A stretch of 64,000 nt of DNA from Tsukamurella asaccharolytica (GTDB lineage: Bacteria; Actinomycetota; Actinomycetes; Mycobacteriales; Mycobacteriaceae): NCBI RefSeq assembly GCF_007858435.1, contig NZ_VIGW01000009.1, forward strand, positions 44,344 to 108,343. The letters are read 5' to 3'. The translations under genes were made by a program, and so were the position numbers. Below are positions 7,762 through 16,550 of the stretch, piece after piece (position 1 is the first letter of the stretch; each line of letters opens with the position of its first letter). Under the pieces are notes generated by a model that saw nothing but the letters and a program-made list of their open reading frames with translations, searched no databases and was not told the DNA's origin.

Positions 7762-9177
7762 TCAGGGGCGGTCGAGCACCAGCTCGGCCGCCTCGCGGTA
7801 GCGCGCGTAAACCTCCGGCGTGGCGGTGGCCGTTCGGGTTTCGGCGACGGCACGCGGCCACTCGGGTGCCGCGGAGGTGCCCGCGACGGCCCACGCGGCC
7901 TGCCGCGCGGCCCCGCGGGCGACGTACTCGCCGTCCGCAGGGAAGTCGACGGCACGACCGAAGACCGCGGGCGCGATGTCTCGGACCGCGCCGGACCGTC
8001 CGCCCCCGCCCACCACCAGGATCCGCTCGACCGCCGTGCCCTGTTCGGCGATCGCGTCGAGGCAGAACTGCAGGGAGCAGAGCAGGCCCTCGACGGCGGC
8101 CCGGGCGATGTTCTCCCGGGTCAGATTCGTGCCGGTCACGCCCTGCAGGGAGCCGGTGGCGTTCGGGCGGTTGGGTGAGCGCTCGCCGGCGAAGAAGGGC
8201 ACGAGGACCAGCCCGTCCGCGCCTGCCGGTGCGGCCAGCGCGAGCCGGGCGAACTCCTCGAGGTCGACGCCCAGCATCCGCGCGGTCGCCGCCAGGATCG
8301 GGGCGCCGTTCAGGGTGCAGACCAGGGGCAGGTGGTGCCCCGTCGCATCGGCGAACCCCGCGACGATGCCCGACGGATCCCGCGGCGCCGTCGCCGTGAC
8401 CGCGCTCACCACGCCCGACGTCCCGAGGGAGACGATGCAATCCCCGGGCCGGGCGTCGAGCCCGAGGGCGGCACCGGCGTTGTCGCCCGCACCGGCGCCG
8501 ACGAGGGCGCCGGGGCGCAGCGGACCGTCGGCCGTGGTGACCGGGACGGACTCGGCCGGGCCGAGGACGCGGGGGAGCGCGGGCCGACGGCCGCGCAGGG
8601 CGAGTTCGAGGAGGTCCGTGCGGTACTCGCCGGTCGCGGCGCTGAAGTAGCCGGTGCCGGACGCGTCCGAGCGGTCCGTCACGAGGGCCTCGAGCCCGCC
8701 CCCGCCGAGCCGCCACGTCAGCCAGTCGTGCGGGAGGCAGACGGCCGCCGTCGCGTCCGCGTGCTCGGGTTCGGCATCGGCGAGCCAGCGCAGCTTCGCG
8801 GCGGTCACCGCTGCGACCGGGACGACGCCCACCGCGTCGGCCCACCGGTCCGGACCGCCGAGGTCAGCGACGAGCTGCTCCGCCGCCGCGGCGGATCGGG
8901 TGTCGTTCCACAGCAGGGCGTCCCGGACGACGGCGCCGTCCCGGTCCAGGCACACCATGCCGTGCTGCTGCGCCCCCACGGAGGCGGCCGTGACGTCCTC
9001 GAGGCCGCCCGCCGCCCGTGCCGCCACACCGAACGACTCCAGCCACGCGGCAGGGGCGACCGCGGTCCCCGGCGGGTGCGGAGCGGAGCCGGAGCGCACG
9101 ACCTCGCCCGAATCAGCGTCGCACACCACGACCTTGCACGACTGGGTGGACGAGTCGATACCGGCGACGAGAGGCAT
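7762..9177 (-). CDS. xylB: xylulokinase
   Basis: 471 residues of the FGGY kinase family. It starts PLVAGIDSSTQSCKVVVCD (phosphate-binding loop), has the sugar-contact motif SVGAQQHGMV and LLWNDTRS, and a C-terminal half with LGTSGVVSAVT and ILVVGGGGRSG. These features match D-xylulose kinases, which make xylulose 5-phosphate for the pentose phosphate pathway. ATG 9177 is chosen because homologs start at the beta-strand GIDSSTQ; an upstream in-frame start would add 21 unlikely residues. Tail to tail with the polyol dehydrogenase. Confidence 0.9.
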   Translation of the reverse strand: MPLVAGIDSSTQSCKVVVCDADSGEVVRSGSAPHPPGTAVAPAAWLESFGVAARAAGGLEDVTAASVGAQQHGMVCLDRDGAVVRDALLWNDTRSAAAAEQLVADLGGPDRWADAVGVVPVAAVTAAKLRWLADAEPEHADATAAVCLPHDWLTWRLGGGGLEALVTDRSDASGTGYFSAATGEYRTDLLELALRGRRPALPRVLGPAESVPVTTADGPLRPGALVGAGAGDNAGAALGLDARPGDCIVSLGTSGVVSAVTATAPRDPSGIVAGFADATGHHLPLVCTLNGAPILAATARMLGVDLEEFARLALAAPAGADGLVLVPFFAGERSPNRPNATGSLQGVTGTNLTRENIARAAVEGLLCSLQFCLDAIAEQGTAVERILVVGGGGRSGAVRDIAPAVFGRAVDFPADGEYVARGAARQAAWAVAGTSAAPEWPRAVAETRTATATPEVYARYREAAELVLDRP

Positions 9178-9233
9178 GCCCGCGATCCTCGCAGACCGAT
9201 CGGCCGCGCATGCACGTATCGCCATGGTGAGCT

Positions 9234-9253
9234 TTGACAATGATTTTCATCAA
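9234..9253 (+). promoter_or_regulatory. Zur-like box upstream of aztD
   Basis: AT-rich site in GC-rich surroundings with core AATGATTTTCATCA (9239-9252), containing ATGA-TTT-TCAT. It resembles Zur operators of actinobacteria. It lies 18 nt upstream of the aztD start codon, and no ribosome site is visible, so transcription may start at or very near the ATG. Confidence 0.6.
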
Positions 9254-9270
9254 CGATTACACCTATCGTC

Positions 9271-10521
9271 ATGTCCAAGCACTTGCACCTCGCCGCGCCC
9301 CTGCTCACCGCCGCCCTGCTGGCCGCCGGATGCGGCTCCGCCCAGCCGGATCCGGCACCGTCGTCCACCGCCGCTTCCGAGTCCGCCCCCGGCGCGACTG
9401 AACAGCGCCGCGCGGTGCCGCGCCTCGCCGTGACTTACGAGGGCGGCGTGCTGATCCTCGACGCCAGCACGCTCGAGCGGGTCGCGGACCTCCCGGGCGA
9501 GGGCTACCTCAGGGTGAACCCCGCGGGCGATGGCCGGCACGCCTTCCTGTCCGAGGGCGACGGCTTCCGGCTCCTGGACCTCGGCTCCTGGTCCGCGCCG
9601 CACGGCGACCACCAGCACTTCTACACCGCGGCGCCGCGGCGCACCGACGTCACGATCCAGGCGCCCGAGCCCGGCCACGTGGTCCGCCACGACGGCCGCA
9701 CGGTGCTCTTCTCCGACGGCACCGGCGCCGTCACGTCGATCGCCTCGGACAAGGTCGGCGATCCGAACGCGCCCCGCGCGACCTACACCGCACCGAAGCC
9801 GCACCACGGCGTCGCCGTCGAGCGGGCGGACGGGTCGATGCTCATCACCCTCGGCGACGAGAAGACCCGCACTGGCGTCGCGATCCTCGACAAGGACCGG
9901 AAGGAGATCGCCCGCAACGAGCAGTGCCCGGGCGTGCACGGCGAGGGTGCCGCCGAGGTCGGCGCGGTGCTCTTCGGCTGCGAGGACGGTGTGCTCATCG
10001 TGCGCGGCAACGACATCGTCAAGACCGCGGCCCCCACTCCCGGCTACGCGCGCACCGGCAACGTCGCCGCCACCGAGGCGCACGCCGTCGTCCTCGGCGA
10101 CTACAAGGTGGACAAGGCCGCGAAGCCCGAGCGGCCCACCCGGGTCAGCCTCATCGACACCCGCACCGGCGCGGTCAAGCTCGTCGACCTGCCCGCCTCC
10201 TACAGCTTCCGCTCGCTGGCGCGGGGGCAGTTCGGTGAGGCGCTGGTGCTCGGCACCGACGGCGTGCTCCGCGTCCTCGACCCGAACACCGGCACCACGA
10301 TCCGCGAGGTGAAGGTCACGGCGCCGTGGACCGAGGACGCGAACTGGCAGGAGCCGCGCCCCGCGGTGTTCACGATGGGATCCACCGCCTACGTCACCGA
10401 TCCCACGGCCAAGTCCATCGTCGCGATCGATGTCCCCACGGGCGAGGAACTGCGGCGCGGGGCGCTCGAGCACACCCCCGACGAGGTGTCGGGGGTTCCC
10501 GGTGTGACCGCCTCTGCGTAG
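9271..10521 (+). CDS. aztD: zinc metallochaperone AztD-like lipoprotein
   Basis: 416 residues. The signal peptide ends in a lipobox (LLAAGCGS, Cys near residue 21), followed by a low-complexity linker and then a beta-propeller-like domain. A histidine-rich segment HGDHQHFY (about residues 111-118), a conserved CPGVHGEGA and a second Cys (FGCEDG) resemble AztD, the secreted zinc chaperone that delivers Zn to the AztABC importer. The Zur-like box directly upstream supports a zinc-starvation role. No aztABC genes are in this window, so its partner importer must be elsewhere or lost. Confidence 0.75.
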   Translation: MSKHLHLAAPLLTAALLAAGCGSAQPDPAPSSTAASESAPGATEQRRAVPRLAVTYEGGVLILDASTLERVADLPGEGYLRVNPAGDGRHAFLSEGDGFRLLDLGSWSAPHGDHQHFYTAAPRRTDVTIQAPEPGHVVRHDGRTVLFSDGTGAVTSIASDKVGDPNAPRATYTAPKPHHGVAVERADGSMLITLGDEKTRTGVAILDKDRKEIARNEQCPGVHGEGAAEVGAVLFGCEDGVLIVRGNDIVKTAAPTPGYARTGNVAATEAHAVVLGDYKVDKAAKPERPTRVSLIDTRTGAVKLVDLPASYSFRSLARGQFGEALVLGTDGVLRVLDPNTGTTIREVKVTAPWTEDANWQEPRPAVFTMGSTAYVTDPTAKSIVAIDVPTGEELRRGALEHTPDEVSGVPGVTASA

Positions 10522-10594
10522 CGCGTCGCGGTCCGATACTCGTCGGGCGGTGAGAACCCCTGCCCTGCGGCGTTCCGCTCGGTAAGTTCGGGGC

Positions 10595-12070
10595 GTGGAC
10601 TACTTGCTCGGCATCGATATCGGCACGGGAAGCACGAAGGGGGTGCTCGTCACTCCCGACGGTACGGTCGTGGACTCGCGAGCGGTGCCGCACCAGATGT
10701 CGTTGCCGCAGCCCGGGTGGGCGGAGGTGGACGCCGAAGCCACCTGGTGGGCCGAGATCTGCTCCATCAGCCGTGCGCTGGTCGCCGTCGCCGCGCAGCG
10801 GGAGGGCAGGATCGCAGGAGTCTGTGTCAGCGGGGTCGGGCCCTGCTTGGTGCTCTGCGACTCCGAGCTCAACCCCCTGCGCCCTGCCATCCTGTACGGA
10901 ATCGATTCGCGGGCGGCGAGGGAGATCGATGACCTCACAGCCGAGTTCGGCGAGGAAGCGATCGTGGATCGGGCCGGCGCCCGGCTCAGCAGTCAGGCGG
11001 TGGGGCCGAAGATCGAGTGGGTACGTCGCAACGAACCGGACGTCTTCGGTCGGGCGCGTCGGTGGTACGGCTCGAACTCGTACGTCGCGGCCAAGCTGAC
11101 GGGCGAGTACGTGCTGGATCATCACACCGCCAGCCAATGCGATCCGTTGTATTCGACCCGGGAGTTCGGCTGGAACGACGACTGGGCCGGGCGGATCTGT
11201 GGTCACCTCGAGTTGCCGCGGCTGGTGTGGCCCTCGGAGATCGTGGGACGGGTCCACGCCGCCGCGGCCGCGGCGACGGGGATCCCCGTGGGTACCCCGG
11301 TGGTCGCCGGCACGGTCGACGCGTACGCGGAGGCGTTCTCGGTCGGCGTGCGCCACCCCGGCGACCTGATGATCATGTACGGGTCGACGATGTTCCTGGT
11401 GCAGGTGATGTCCGAATTCCACAGCGACCCGGCCCTCTGGACCACGGCGGGGGTGGAGGAGGGGACGTTGGCCCTCGCCGCGGGAACCTCGACCGCGGGC
11501 AGCCTCACGCAGTGGCTGCAGTCGGTGACGGGGGGCGCCTCCTTCGAGGAGCTCATGGCGGAGGCGTCGACGGTGCCGCCCGGAAGCGACGGGCTCGTGG
11601 TGCTGCCCTACCTCGCCGGCGAACGAACCCCCGTATTCGACGCGGATGCGCGGGGCGTGGTCGTGGGCCTGACCCTGCGTCATACTCGCGGTCACCTGTT
11701 CCGAGCGGCGTACGAGGGCATCGCCTTTGGTATACGGCAGATCTTGGAACGATTCGACCACGTCGCTCCGGCTCGCCGGGTGGTCGCGGTCGGCGGAGGG
11801 CTTCGCAGCCCGATCTGGGCGCAGACGGTGTCGGACGTGACTGGCCGGCAGCAGGCGATCCCCACGCAGGCGATCGGCGCCAGCTACGGAGGCGCGCTAC
11901 TCGCGGGGATCGGGGTCGGTCTGCTCCCGCCCGAGACGGATTGGGCCACGATAGACCGCGTGCTCGAACCGAGTCCGGCCAATCGAGAACTCTACGACGA
12001 GATCTACCCCGTGTGGTCGTCGTTGTACCCGGCCACGCGCGAGCAGGTCCATCGACTCGGCGGGATCTGA
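10595..12070 (+). CDS. FGGY-family carbohydrate kinase
   Basis: 491 residues with both FGGY halves: YLLGIDIGTGSTKGVLVTPDG at the start, IAGVCVSGVGPCLVL and AILYGIDSRA in the middle, and GSTMFLV, LAAGTSTAG, VVLPYLAGERTP and VVAVGGGLRSPIWAQ in the C-terminal half. It phosphorylates a sugar or polyol; the substrate cannot be read from sequence. Location beside a four-carbon polyol island suggests erythritol, a tetrulose or a pentulose. The GTG at 10595 directly begins the phosphate-binding strand. Tail to tail with the SDR gene, 11 bp apart. Confidence 0.85.
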   Translation: MDYLLGIDIGTGSTKGVLVTPDGTVVDSRAVPHQMSLPQPGWAEVDAEATWWAEICSISRALVAVAAQREGRIAGVCVSGVGPCLVLCDSELNPLRPAILYGIDSRAAREIDDLTAEFGEEAIVDRAGARLSSQAVGPKIEWVRRNEPDVFGRARRWYGSNSYVAAKLTGEYVLDHHTASQCDPLYSTREFGWNDDWAGRICGHLELPRLVWPSEIVGRVHAAAAAATGIPVGTPVVAGTVDAYAEAFSVGVRHPGDLMIMYGSTMFLVQVMSEFHSDPALWTTAGVEEGTLALAAGTSTAGSLTQWLQSVTGGASFEELMAEASTVPPGSDGLVVLPYLAGERTPVFDADARGVVVGLTLRHTRGHLFRAAYEGIAFGIRQILERFDHVAPARRVVAVGGGLRSPIWAQTVSDVTGRQQAIPTQAIGASYGGALLAGIGVGLLPPETDWATIDRVLEPSPANRELYDEIYPVWSSLYPATREQVHRLGGI

Positions 12071-12081
12071 CCGGTGCAGCC

Positions 12082-12846
12082 TCACCCCATGGTGTAGCCG
12101 CCGTCGACGGGGAGATCGATGCCGGTGATCATGCTGGAGGCGTCGGACGCGAGCCAGACGACCGCCTCGGATACCTCCCGCGGTTCCGCGAAGCGGCCCA
12201 ACGGGATCCGGGCGAGCATCGGTGCGCTCTTGGCCTCCTCGCCCCACACGCGCTGCCCCATCTCAGTCAGGACGACGGTGGGGCACACGGAGTTCGCGCG
12301 GATGCCGTGTGGCCCCAGCTCCTGGGCGAGGACCTTCGTCGCCATGACCATGCCGGCCTTGGTCGCGCAGTACGCGTAGTGCTCGGGCAGCGGCGCGAGC
12401 GCCGCGGCGGACGCGATCGTGATGAGCGAGCCGCCGGTGCCCTGTGCCACCATCGCCCGGCCGATCTCGGCCGCCAGGAGTGCCGGCGCCTGGAGGTTGA
12501 TCGTGATCGTGGCGCCCAGCAGCTCCGGGGTGATCGAGACCACCGCCTCGGGATGGGAGATGCCCGCATTGTTCACCAGGACGTCGAGCCCGTCGAAAGC
12601 GGAGAGCGCTGCGGCGGCCAGTTCGGACGGTGCGTCGGGCAACGCGAGATCGCACGGTACGACGGCAACGCGGACCCCGAATCGGCCGGCGAGTTCGTGC
12701 CGTGCGGTCTCAAGGTCCTCGACGCCACGGGCGCTGAGCACGAGATCGGCGCCGGCGGCGGCGAAGGCGATGGCGATGTCCGCACCGATTCCTTTGGTAG
12801 CACCGGTGATCAGGGCGCGGCGGCCCTTGAGTACCTGCTCGGTCAT
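12082..12846 (-). CDS. short-chain dehydrogenase, probable polyol dehydrogenase (D-threitol dehydrogenase-like)
   Basis: 254-residue classical SDR. The NAD-binding motif is TGATKGIG (about residues 14-21), followed by NNAGIS, catalytic Ser in ITIASAAALA, and YCATK with catalytic Tyr and Lys. The C-terminus is IDLPVDGGYTMG. It overlaps the SorC regulator gene by the ATGA arrangement (start 12846, regulator stop 12843-12845), so the two form one transcript. In Mycobacterium smegmatis an SDR oxidises D-threitol to D-erythrulose within a comparable gene set; that assignment here is by context, not by a diagnostic residue. Confidence 0.8.
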   Translation of the reverse strand: MTEQVLKGRRALITGATKGIGADIAIAFAAAGADLVLSARGVEDLETARHELAGRFGVRVAVVPCDLALPDAPSELAAAALSAFDGLDVLVNNAGISHPEAVVSITPELLGATITINLQAPALLAAEIGRAMVAQGTGGSLITIASAAALAPLPEHYAYCATKAGMVMATKVLAQELGPHGIRANSVCPTVVLTEMGQRVWGEEAKSAPMLARIPLGRFAEPREVSEAVVWLASDASSMITGIDLPVDGGYTMG

Positions 12847-13865
12847 GGTGTGCCCTCCTCCGCCCGCGGGGCGACGCGGGAGAGGATCTCCGCAGCCGTG
12901 CCCGGGTCGGTCACGAGGCGGTTGAAGTACCCGCCTCGCGCGCCGGCGATCACCGACTCCACCTTGTCCGCGCCGACGGCGACCGCGATCGACACGGGGA
13001 TGCGGCGCAGTGCCTCGAGTGACACTGCCATCAGCCGGTCGTCTCCCTCGAAATGGACGGGCTCGCCCTCCCGGTCGAAGAAGCGCGAGCACACGTCTCC
13101 GACGGCGCGGCGCAGGTCGGTCGATTCCATCGGGACGAATCGGGGGATGTCGGAGCGGGTGAGGGGCGGGGCTCCGACGCCCATGAGGGCGCATCGAGCG
13201 TGTGGCCACAGGTGGATGACCCGTTGGATCGAGGGATCCTCGACCAGGGAGGCGTGGAGATCGGGTCCGGGGAGTGCTGGAGCGAACAGGTAGTTCGCCC
13301 GGCCCTCGACGCGTTCGGCGACGAGCCTGGTGATCTCGTTCGTCTGGTACCACCCCTCAGGCTGATCGCTACCGCCGACCGTGGGAGTGACCAGAACACC
13401 CGGGAGCGGAGTGAGGGTGTTGCGGGCGACCTCGTACACCGTTCGCCCTGAGCTGACGAGCAGGACGTCGCCACTGAGCAGACCGGCGGCCGCGAGTGCG
13501 CGCGAGACGGTGGGCGCGAGGATCGGCCCCATGGCAGTGAGAACGTCGATTCGCGGATCACCGTGGGGGATCGGGGAACTGAGATACACCGTGTTGAGTC
13601 CTAGTGCCCGGGCGAGGTGCGTGGCGAGGCCCTCGGTGGACTGTCCTGACGGAGAAACGACCTCGATCCGGACGATCCCGCGACGCTTCGCCTCGGCCAG
13701 GAGCCGGCTCACCGTCGGCCGGCTCACCCCGAGGAGCGCGGCGACCTCGGCTTGGGTCGCATCGTTCTCGTAGTACTCCCGCGCGGCTCGCACCAGGATC
13801 GCGTCGCTGAATCGCGCACCGTCGTCGACGCCGGGCGCTCCGGTAGTCGGTCCCGTTCTCACCAT
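12843..13865 (-). CDS. SorC-family sugar-responsive transcriptional regulator
   Basis: 340 residues. The N-terminal helix-turn-helix is YENDATQAEVAALLGVSRPTVSRLLAEAKRRGIVRIEVV. The C-terminal effector domain of the SorC type includes VLLVSSGRTVYEVARN, VTPTVGGSDQPEGWYQTNEITRLVAE, LMGVGAPP and VGADKVESVIAGARGGYFNRLVTD. Such proteins bind a phosphorylated sugar and act as repressors or activators. ATG 13865 is preferred; an upstream in-frame GC-rich extension of 56 residues would read through the operator region. Divergent from the polyol operon, with candidate operators between them. Confidence 0.88.
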   Translation of the reverse strand: MVRTGPTTGAPGVDDGARFSDAILVRAAREYYENDATQAEVAALLGVSRPTVSRLLAEAKRRGIVRIEVVSPSGQSTEGLATHLARALGLNTVYLSSPIPHGDPRIDVLTAMGPILAPTVSRALAAAGLLSGDVLLVSSGRTVYEVARNTLTPLPGVLVTPTVGGSDQPEGWYQTNEITRLVAERVEGRANYLFAPALPGPDLHASLVEDPSIQRVIHLWPHARCALMGVGAPPLTRSDIPRFVPMESTDLRRAVGDVCSRFFDREGEPVHFEGDDRLMAVSLEALRRIPVSIAVAVGADKVESVIAGARGGYFNRLVTDPGTAAEILSRVAPRAEEGTP

Positions 13866-13895
13866 TGCTCGAGTATGCACCGTGAATCCGCGGCT

Positions 13896-13966
13896 GAACA
13901 GTTGTTCCGGGCGAACGCGACGGCTGAACAAAATCTCTGGACAAATGTGCGCACCGTCGATAATGT
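13896..13966 (+). promoter_or_regulatory. candidate SorC operators and promoter of the polyol operon
   Basis: GAACA-GT-TGTTC at 13896-13907 is a perfect dyad. A second site of the same shape, GGACA-AA-TGTGC, lies at 13939-13950. The decamer CGGCTGAACA occurs twice, at 13891 and 13921. The second dyad overlaps a possible -35 TGGACA (13938-13943), spaced 17 nt from TAATGT (13961-13966). This fits regulator binding over the operon promoter. Confidence 0.5.
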
Positions 13967-14007
13967 GACGCCCGACACGTAGCTCAAAGCGCGAAGGAGA
14001 ACTCGCG

Positions 14008-15096
14008 ATGGTGGACCGGATACCCGAGACCATGCCGGCCGTGGTGTGCCACGGCCCCGAGGACTATCGACTGGAGCAGGTGCCGGTGCCGGTTCCGGGC
14101 CGAGGTGAGGCGCTCGTCCGGGTCGAGGCTGTGGGCATCTGCGCGAGCGACCTGAAGTGCTACCACGGCGCAGCCAAGTTCTGGGGCGACGAGAACCGCC
14201 CGGCCTGGGCGGAGACGGAAGTGATCCCCGGACACGAATTCGTCGGCCGAGTGGTGAGTCTGGACGACGAAGCCGCGGCCCGGTGGAACATCGCGGTCGG
14301 AGATCGCGTGGTGTCCGAGCAGATCGTCCCGTGCTGGGAATGCCGGTACTGCAGGCGAGGGCAGTACCACATGTGTCAGCCCCACGACCTCTACGGATTC
14401 AAGCGACGGACCCCCGGCGCGATGGCGAGCTACATGGTGTACCCGGCCGAGGCCCTGGTGCACAAGGTCTCCAGCGAGATCCCCGCACACCACGCGGCGT
14501 ATGCGGAGCCGCTCTCCTGCGCGCTGCACGCGGTCGAGCGGGGCCAGATCCTGTTCGAGGACGTGGTCGTGGTCGCCGGGTGCGGGCCCATCGGACTGGG
14601 AATGATCGCCGGAGCGAGGGCCAAGGGGCCGGCGCACGTGATCGCACTCGACATGTCCGACTGGAAGCTCGAGCTCGCCGCGAAGTGTGGCGCCGACATC
14701 ACGATCAACATCGCGCAACAGGATCCCGTCGCGGTGGTCAAGGAGCTCACCGGCGGCTACGGCGCGGACGTCTACCTCGAGGGCACCGGTCATCCGTCCG
14801 CGGTTCCGCAGGGACTCGGCCTGCTTCGCAAGTGCGGACGGTTCGTCGAGTACAGCGTCTTCGGAAGTGATGTGACCGTGGACTGGTCGATCATCAGTGA
14901 TGATAAGGAGCTCGACGTGCTCGGAGCGCATCTGGGCCCGCACTGCTGGCCGGCCGCCATCGCGATGATCGAGTCCGGCGTCCTTCCCATGGACGAGATC
15001 TGTTCGCACCAGTACTCGTTGGCTCAGTTCCAGGAGGGCCTGGACATGGTCTCCCGCGGTGACGAGTCGATCAAGGTCTCGCTCCTTCCGGAGTGA
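14008..15096 (+). CDS. eltD: zinc-dependent polyol dehydrogenase (erythritol/L-threitol dehydrogenase-like)
   Basis: 362 residues, medium-chain dehydrogenase fold. Catalytic-zinc ligands are visible as Cys in VGICASDLKCYHG and His-Glu in IPGHEFVGRV. The structural-zinc loop is CWECRYCRRGQYHMC. The nucleotide-binding motif is VVAGCGPIGLGMIAGA, followed by VIALDMSDWKLELA. Sequence and position match the erythritol/L-threitol dehydrogenase described in Mycobacterium smegmatis, which yields erythrulose. GAAGGAG lies 8 nt before ATG 14008. It is the first gene of an eight-gene operon and is probably under SorC control. Confidence 0.8.
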   Translation: MVDRIPETMPAVVCHGPEDYRLEQVPVPVPGRGEALVRVEAVGICASDLKCYHGAAKFWGDENRPAWAETEVIPGHEFVGRVVSLDDEAAARWNIAVGDRVVSEQIVPCWECRYCRRGQYHMCQPHDLYGFKRRTPGAMASYMVYPAEALVHKVSSEIPAHHAAYAEPLSCALHAVERGQILFEDVVVVAGCGPIGLGMIAGARAKGPAHVIALDMSDWKLELAAKCGADITINIAQQDPVAVVKELTGGYGADVYLEGTGHPSAVPQGLGLLRKCGRFVEYSVFGSDVTVDWSIISDDKELDVLGAHLGPHCWPAAIAMIESGVLPMDEICSHQYSLAQFQEGLDMVSRGDESIKVSLLPE

Positions 15097-15115
15097 GCGG
15101 GCCAGGAGGATCAGT

Positions 15116-16537
15116 ATGACCGCAGACTTTCCGTCATCAAGGATGTCGCGACGAGAGATGTTGAGGCTGTTCGGCATCGGCGCCGCCGGCCTGGCCGGTG
15201 CATCGGCGCTGTCCGCGTGCGGCATCGGTGGTGGTGCGCCGGCCCCGAACGGAGCGTCGGAGGTGTCGGGTGGTTTCGATTGGCGGAAGGCCGCCGGAAC
15301 CACGATCCGCGTCCTGCAGACCCCGCACCCCTATCAGCTCGCGTATCAGCCGCTGCTCAAGGAGTTCACAGAACTTTCGGGCGTCGAGGTGATCGTCGAC
15401 CTCGTGCCCGAGGCCGACTACTTCACCAAGCTCAACACGGAGCTGGCCGGAGGAACCGCGCGGCACGACGCGTTCATGATCGGGGCCTATTTCATCTGGC
15501 AGTACGGTCCCCCCAACTGGCTCGAGGACCTGAATCCGTGGCTGAACAACACAGCTGCGACCTCCGCGGAGTACGACTTCGAGGACATCTTCGAGGGACT
15601 TCGGACCTCCACGCGGTGGGATTTCCAGACGGGGAGCCCGCTCGGAACCGGAGGGCAGTGGGCATTGCCCTGGGGGTTCGAGAACAACGTGGTCTGCTAC
15701 AACAAGACCTACTTCGACCAGCGCGGAATCACCCGGCTCCCCGAGACCTTCGACGACTTCATTCAGCTGGCAGTAGACCTCACGGACCGTTCCGAGAACA
15801 GGTACGGCATCGCGACCCGAGGCTCGAAGTCCTGGGCGACCATCCACCCCGGCTTCATGACGCAGTTCACCCGCGAGGGGGCCGTGGACTACCGGGTCGA
15901 GGGCGGAGAGCTCGTGGCCGCCATGGACTCGGACGCGGCGATCGACTTCACGACCAAGTGGATCGACATGCAGCATCGCGCCGGCCCCACCTCGTGGACC
16001 TCATACGAATATCCGCAGGCGACGGGCGACCTCGGCGACGGCACCGCGATGATGGTCTTCGACGCCGACTGCGCGACGTACACGAAGAACAAGCCGGGCG
16101 CCAGCAAGACCGCGGGCCAACTGGCGTGGTACCCGGGTCCCGCCGGGCCTCAGGGCAACTACGACACCAACCTGTGGACTTGGTGCTGGGCGATGAGCTC
16201 GCGGTCGAAGAACAAGCACGCCACGTGGCTGTTCCTGCAGTGGGTGACCGGCAAGACCGCGATGAACAAGGCGGTCGCGGGCGGTACCTACGCCGATCCT
16301 GTTCGCTCATCAGTGTTCAACTCCACGTTCAAGCAGGTGGCCGCCGATCAGGTGGGCTATCTCGAGACCTTCGAGAAGGTGATCCCCACCTCGAAGATCC
16401 AGTTCACCCCGCAGAAGGCGTTCTTCGACACCACCATGAACTGGGCTGTCGCGCTGCAAGACATCTACGGCGGTGCGGATACCGGGTCCCGGCTGCGGAG
16501 TGTGGCGAAGACGAACACGTCCAAGGTCAATCTCTAG
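15116..16537 (+). CDS. ABC importer substrate-binding lipoprotein (polyol)
   Basis: 473 residues of the family 1 extracellular solute-binding type. The N-terminus combines a twin-arginine motif (SRREMLRLFG) with a lipobox (ALSACG), so it is probably a Tat-exported lipoprotein. The mature part contains YQPLLKEFTELSGVEVIVDLVPEADYFTKLNTELAGG and a Trp/Tyr-rich region typical of carbohydrate pockets. AGGAGG precedes ATG 15116 by 7 nt. The operon context points to a small polyol such as erythritol or threitol. Confidence 0.88.
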   Translation: MTADFPSSRMSRREMLRLFGIGAAGLAGASALSACGIGGGAPAPNGASEVSGGFDWRKAAGTTIRVLQTPHPYQLAYQPLLKEFTELSGVEVIVDLVPEADYFTKLNTELAGGTARHDAFMIGAYFIWQYGPPNWLEDLNPWLNNTAATSAEYDFEDIFEGLRTSTRWDFQTGSPLGTGGQWALPWGFENNVVCYNKTYFDQRGITRLPETFDDFIQLAVDLTDRSENRYGIATRGSKSWATIHPGFMTQFTREGAVDYRVEGGELVAAMDSDAAIDFTTKWIDMQHRAGPTSWTSYEYPQATGDLGDGTAMMVFDADCATYTKNKPGASKTAGQLAWYPGPAGPQGNYDTNLWTWCWAMSSRSKNKHATWLFLQWVTGKTAMNKAVAGGTYADPVRSSVFNSTFKQVAADQVGYLETFEKVIPTSKIQFTPQKAFFDTTMNWAVALQDIYGGADTGSRLRSVAKTNTSKVNL

Positions 16538-16550
16538 GAGCGTGGAAGCT

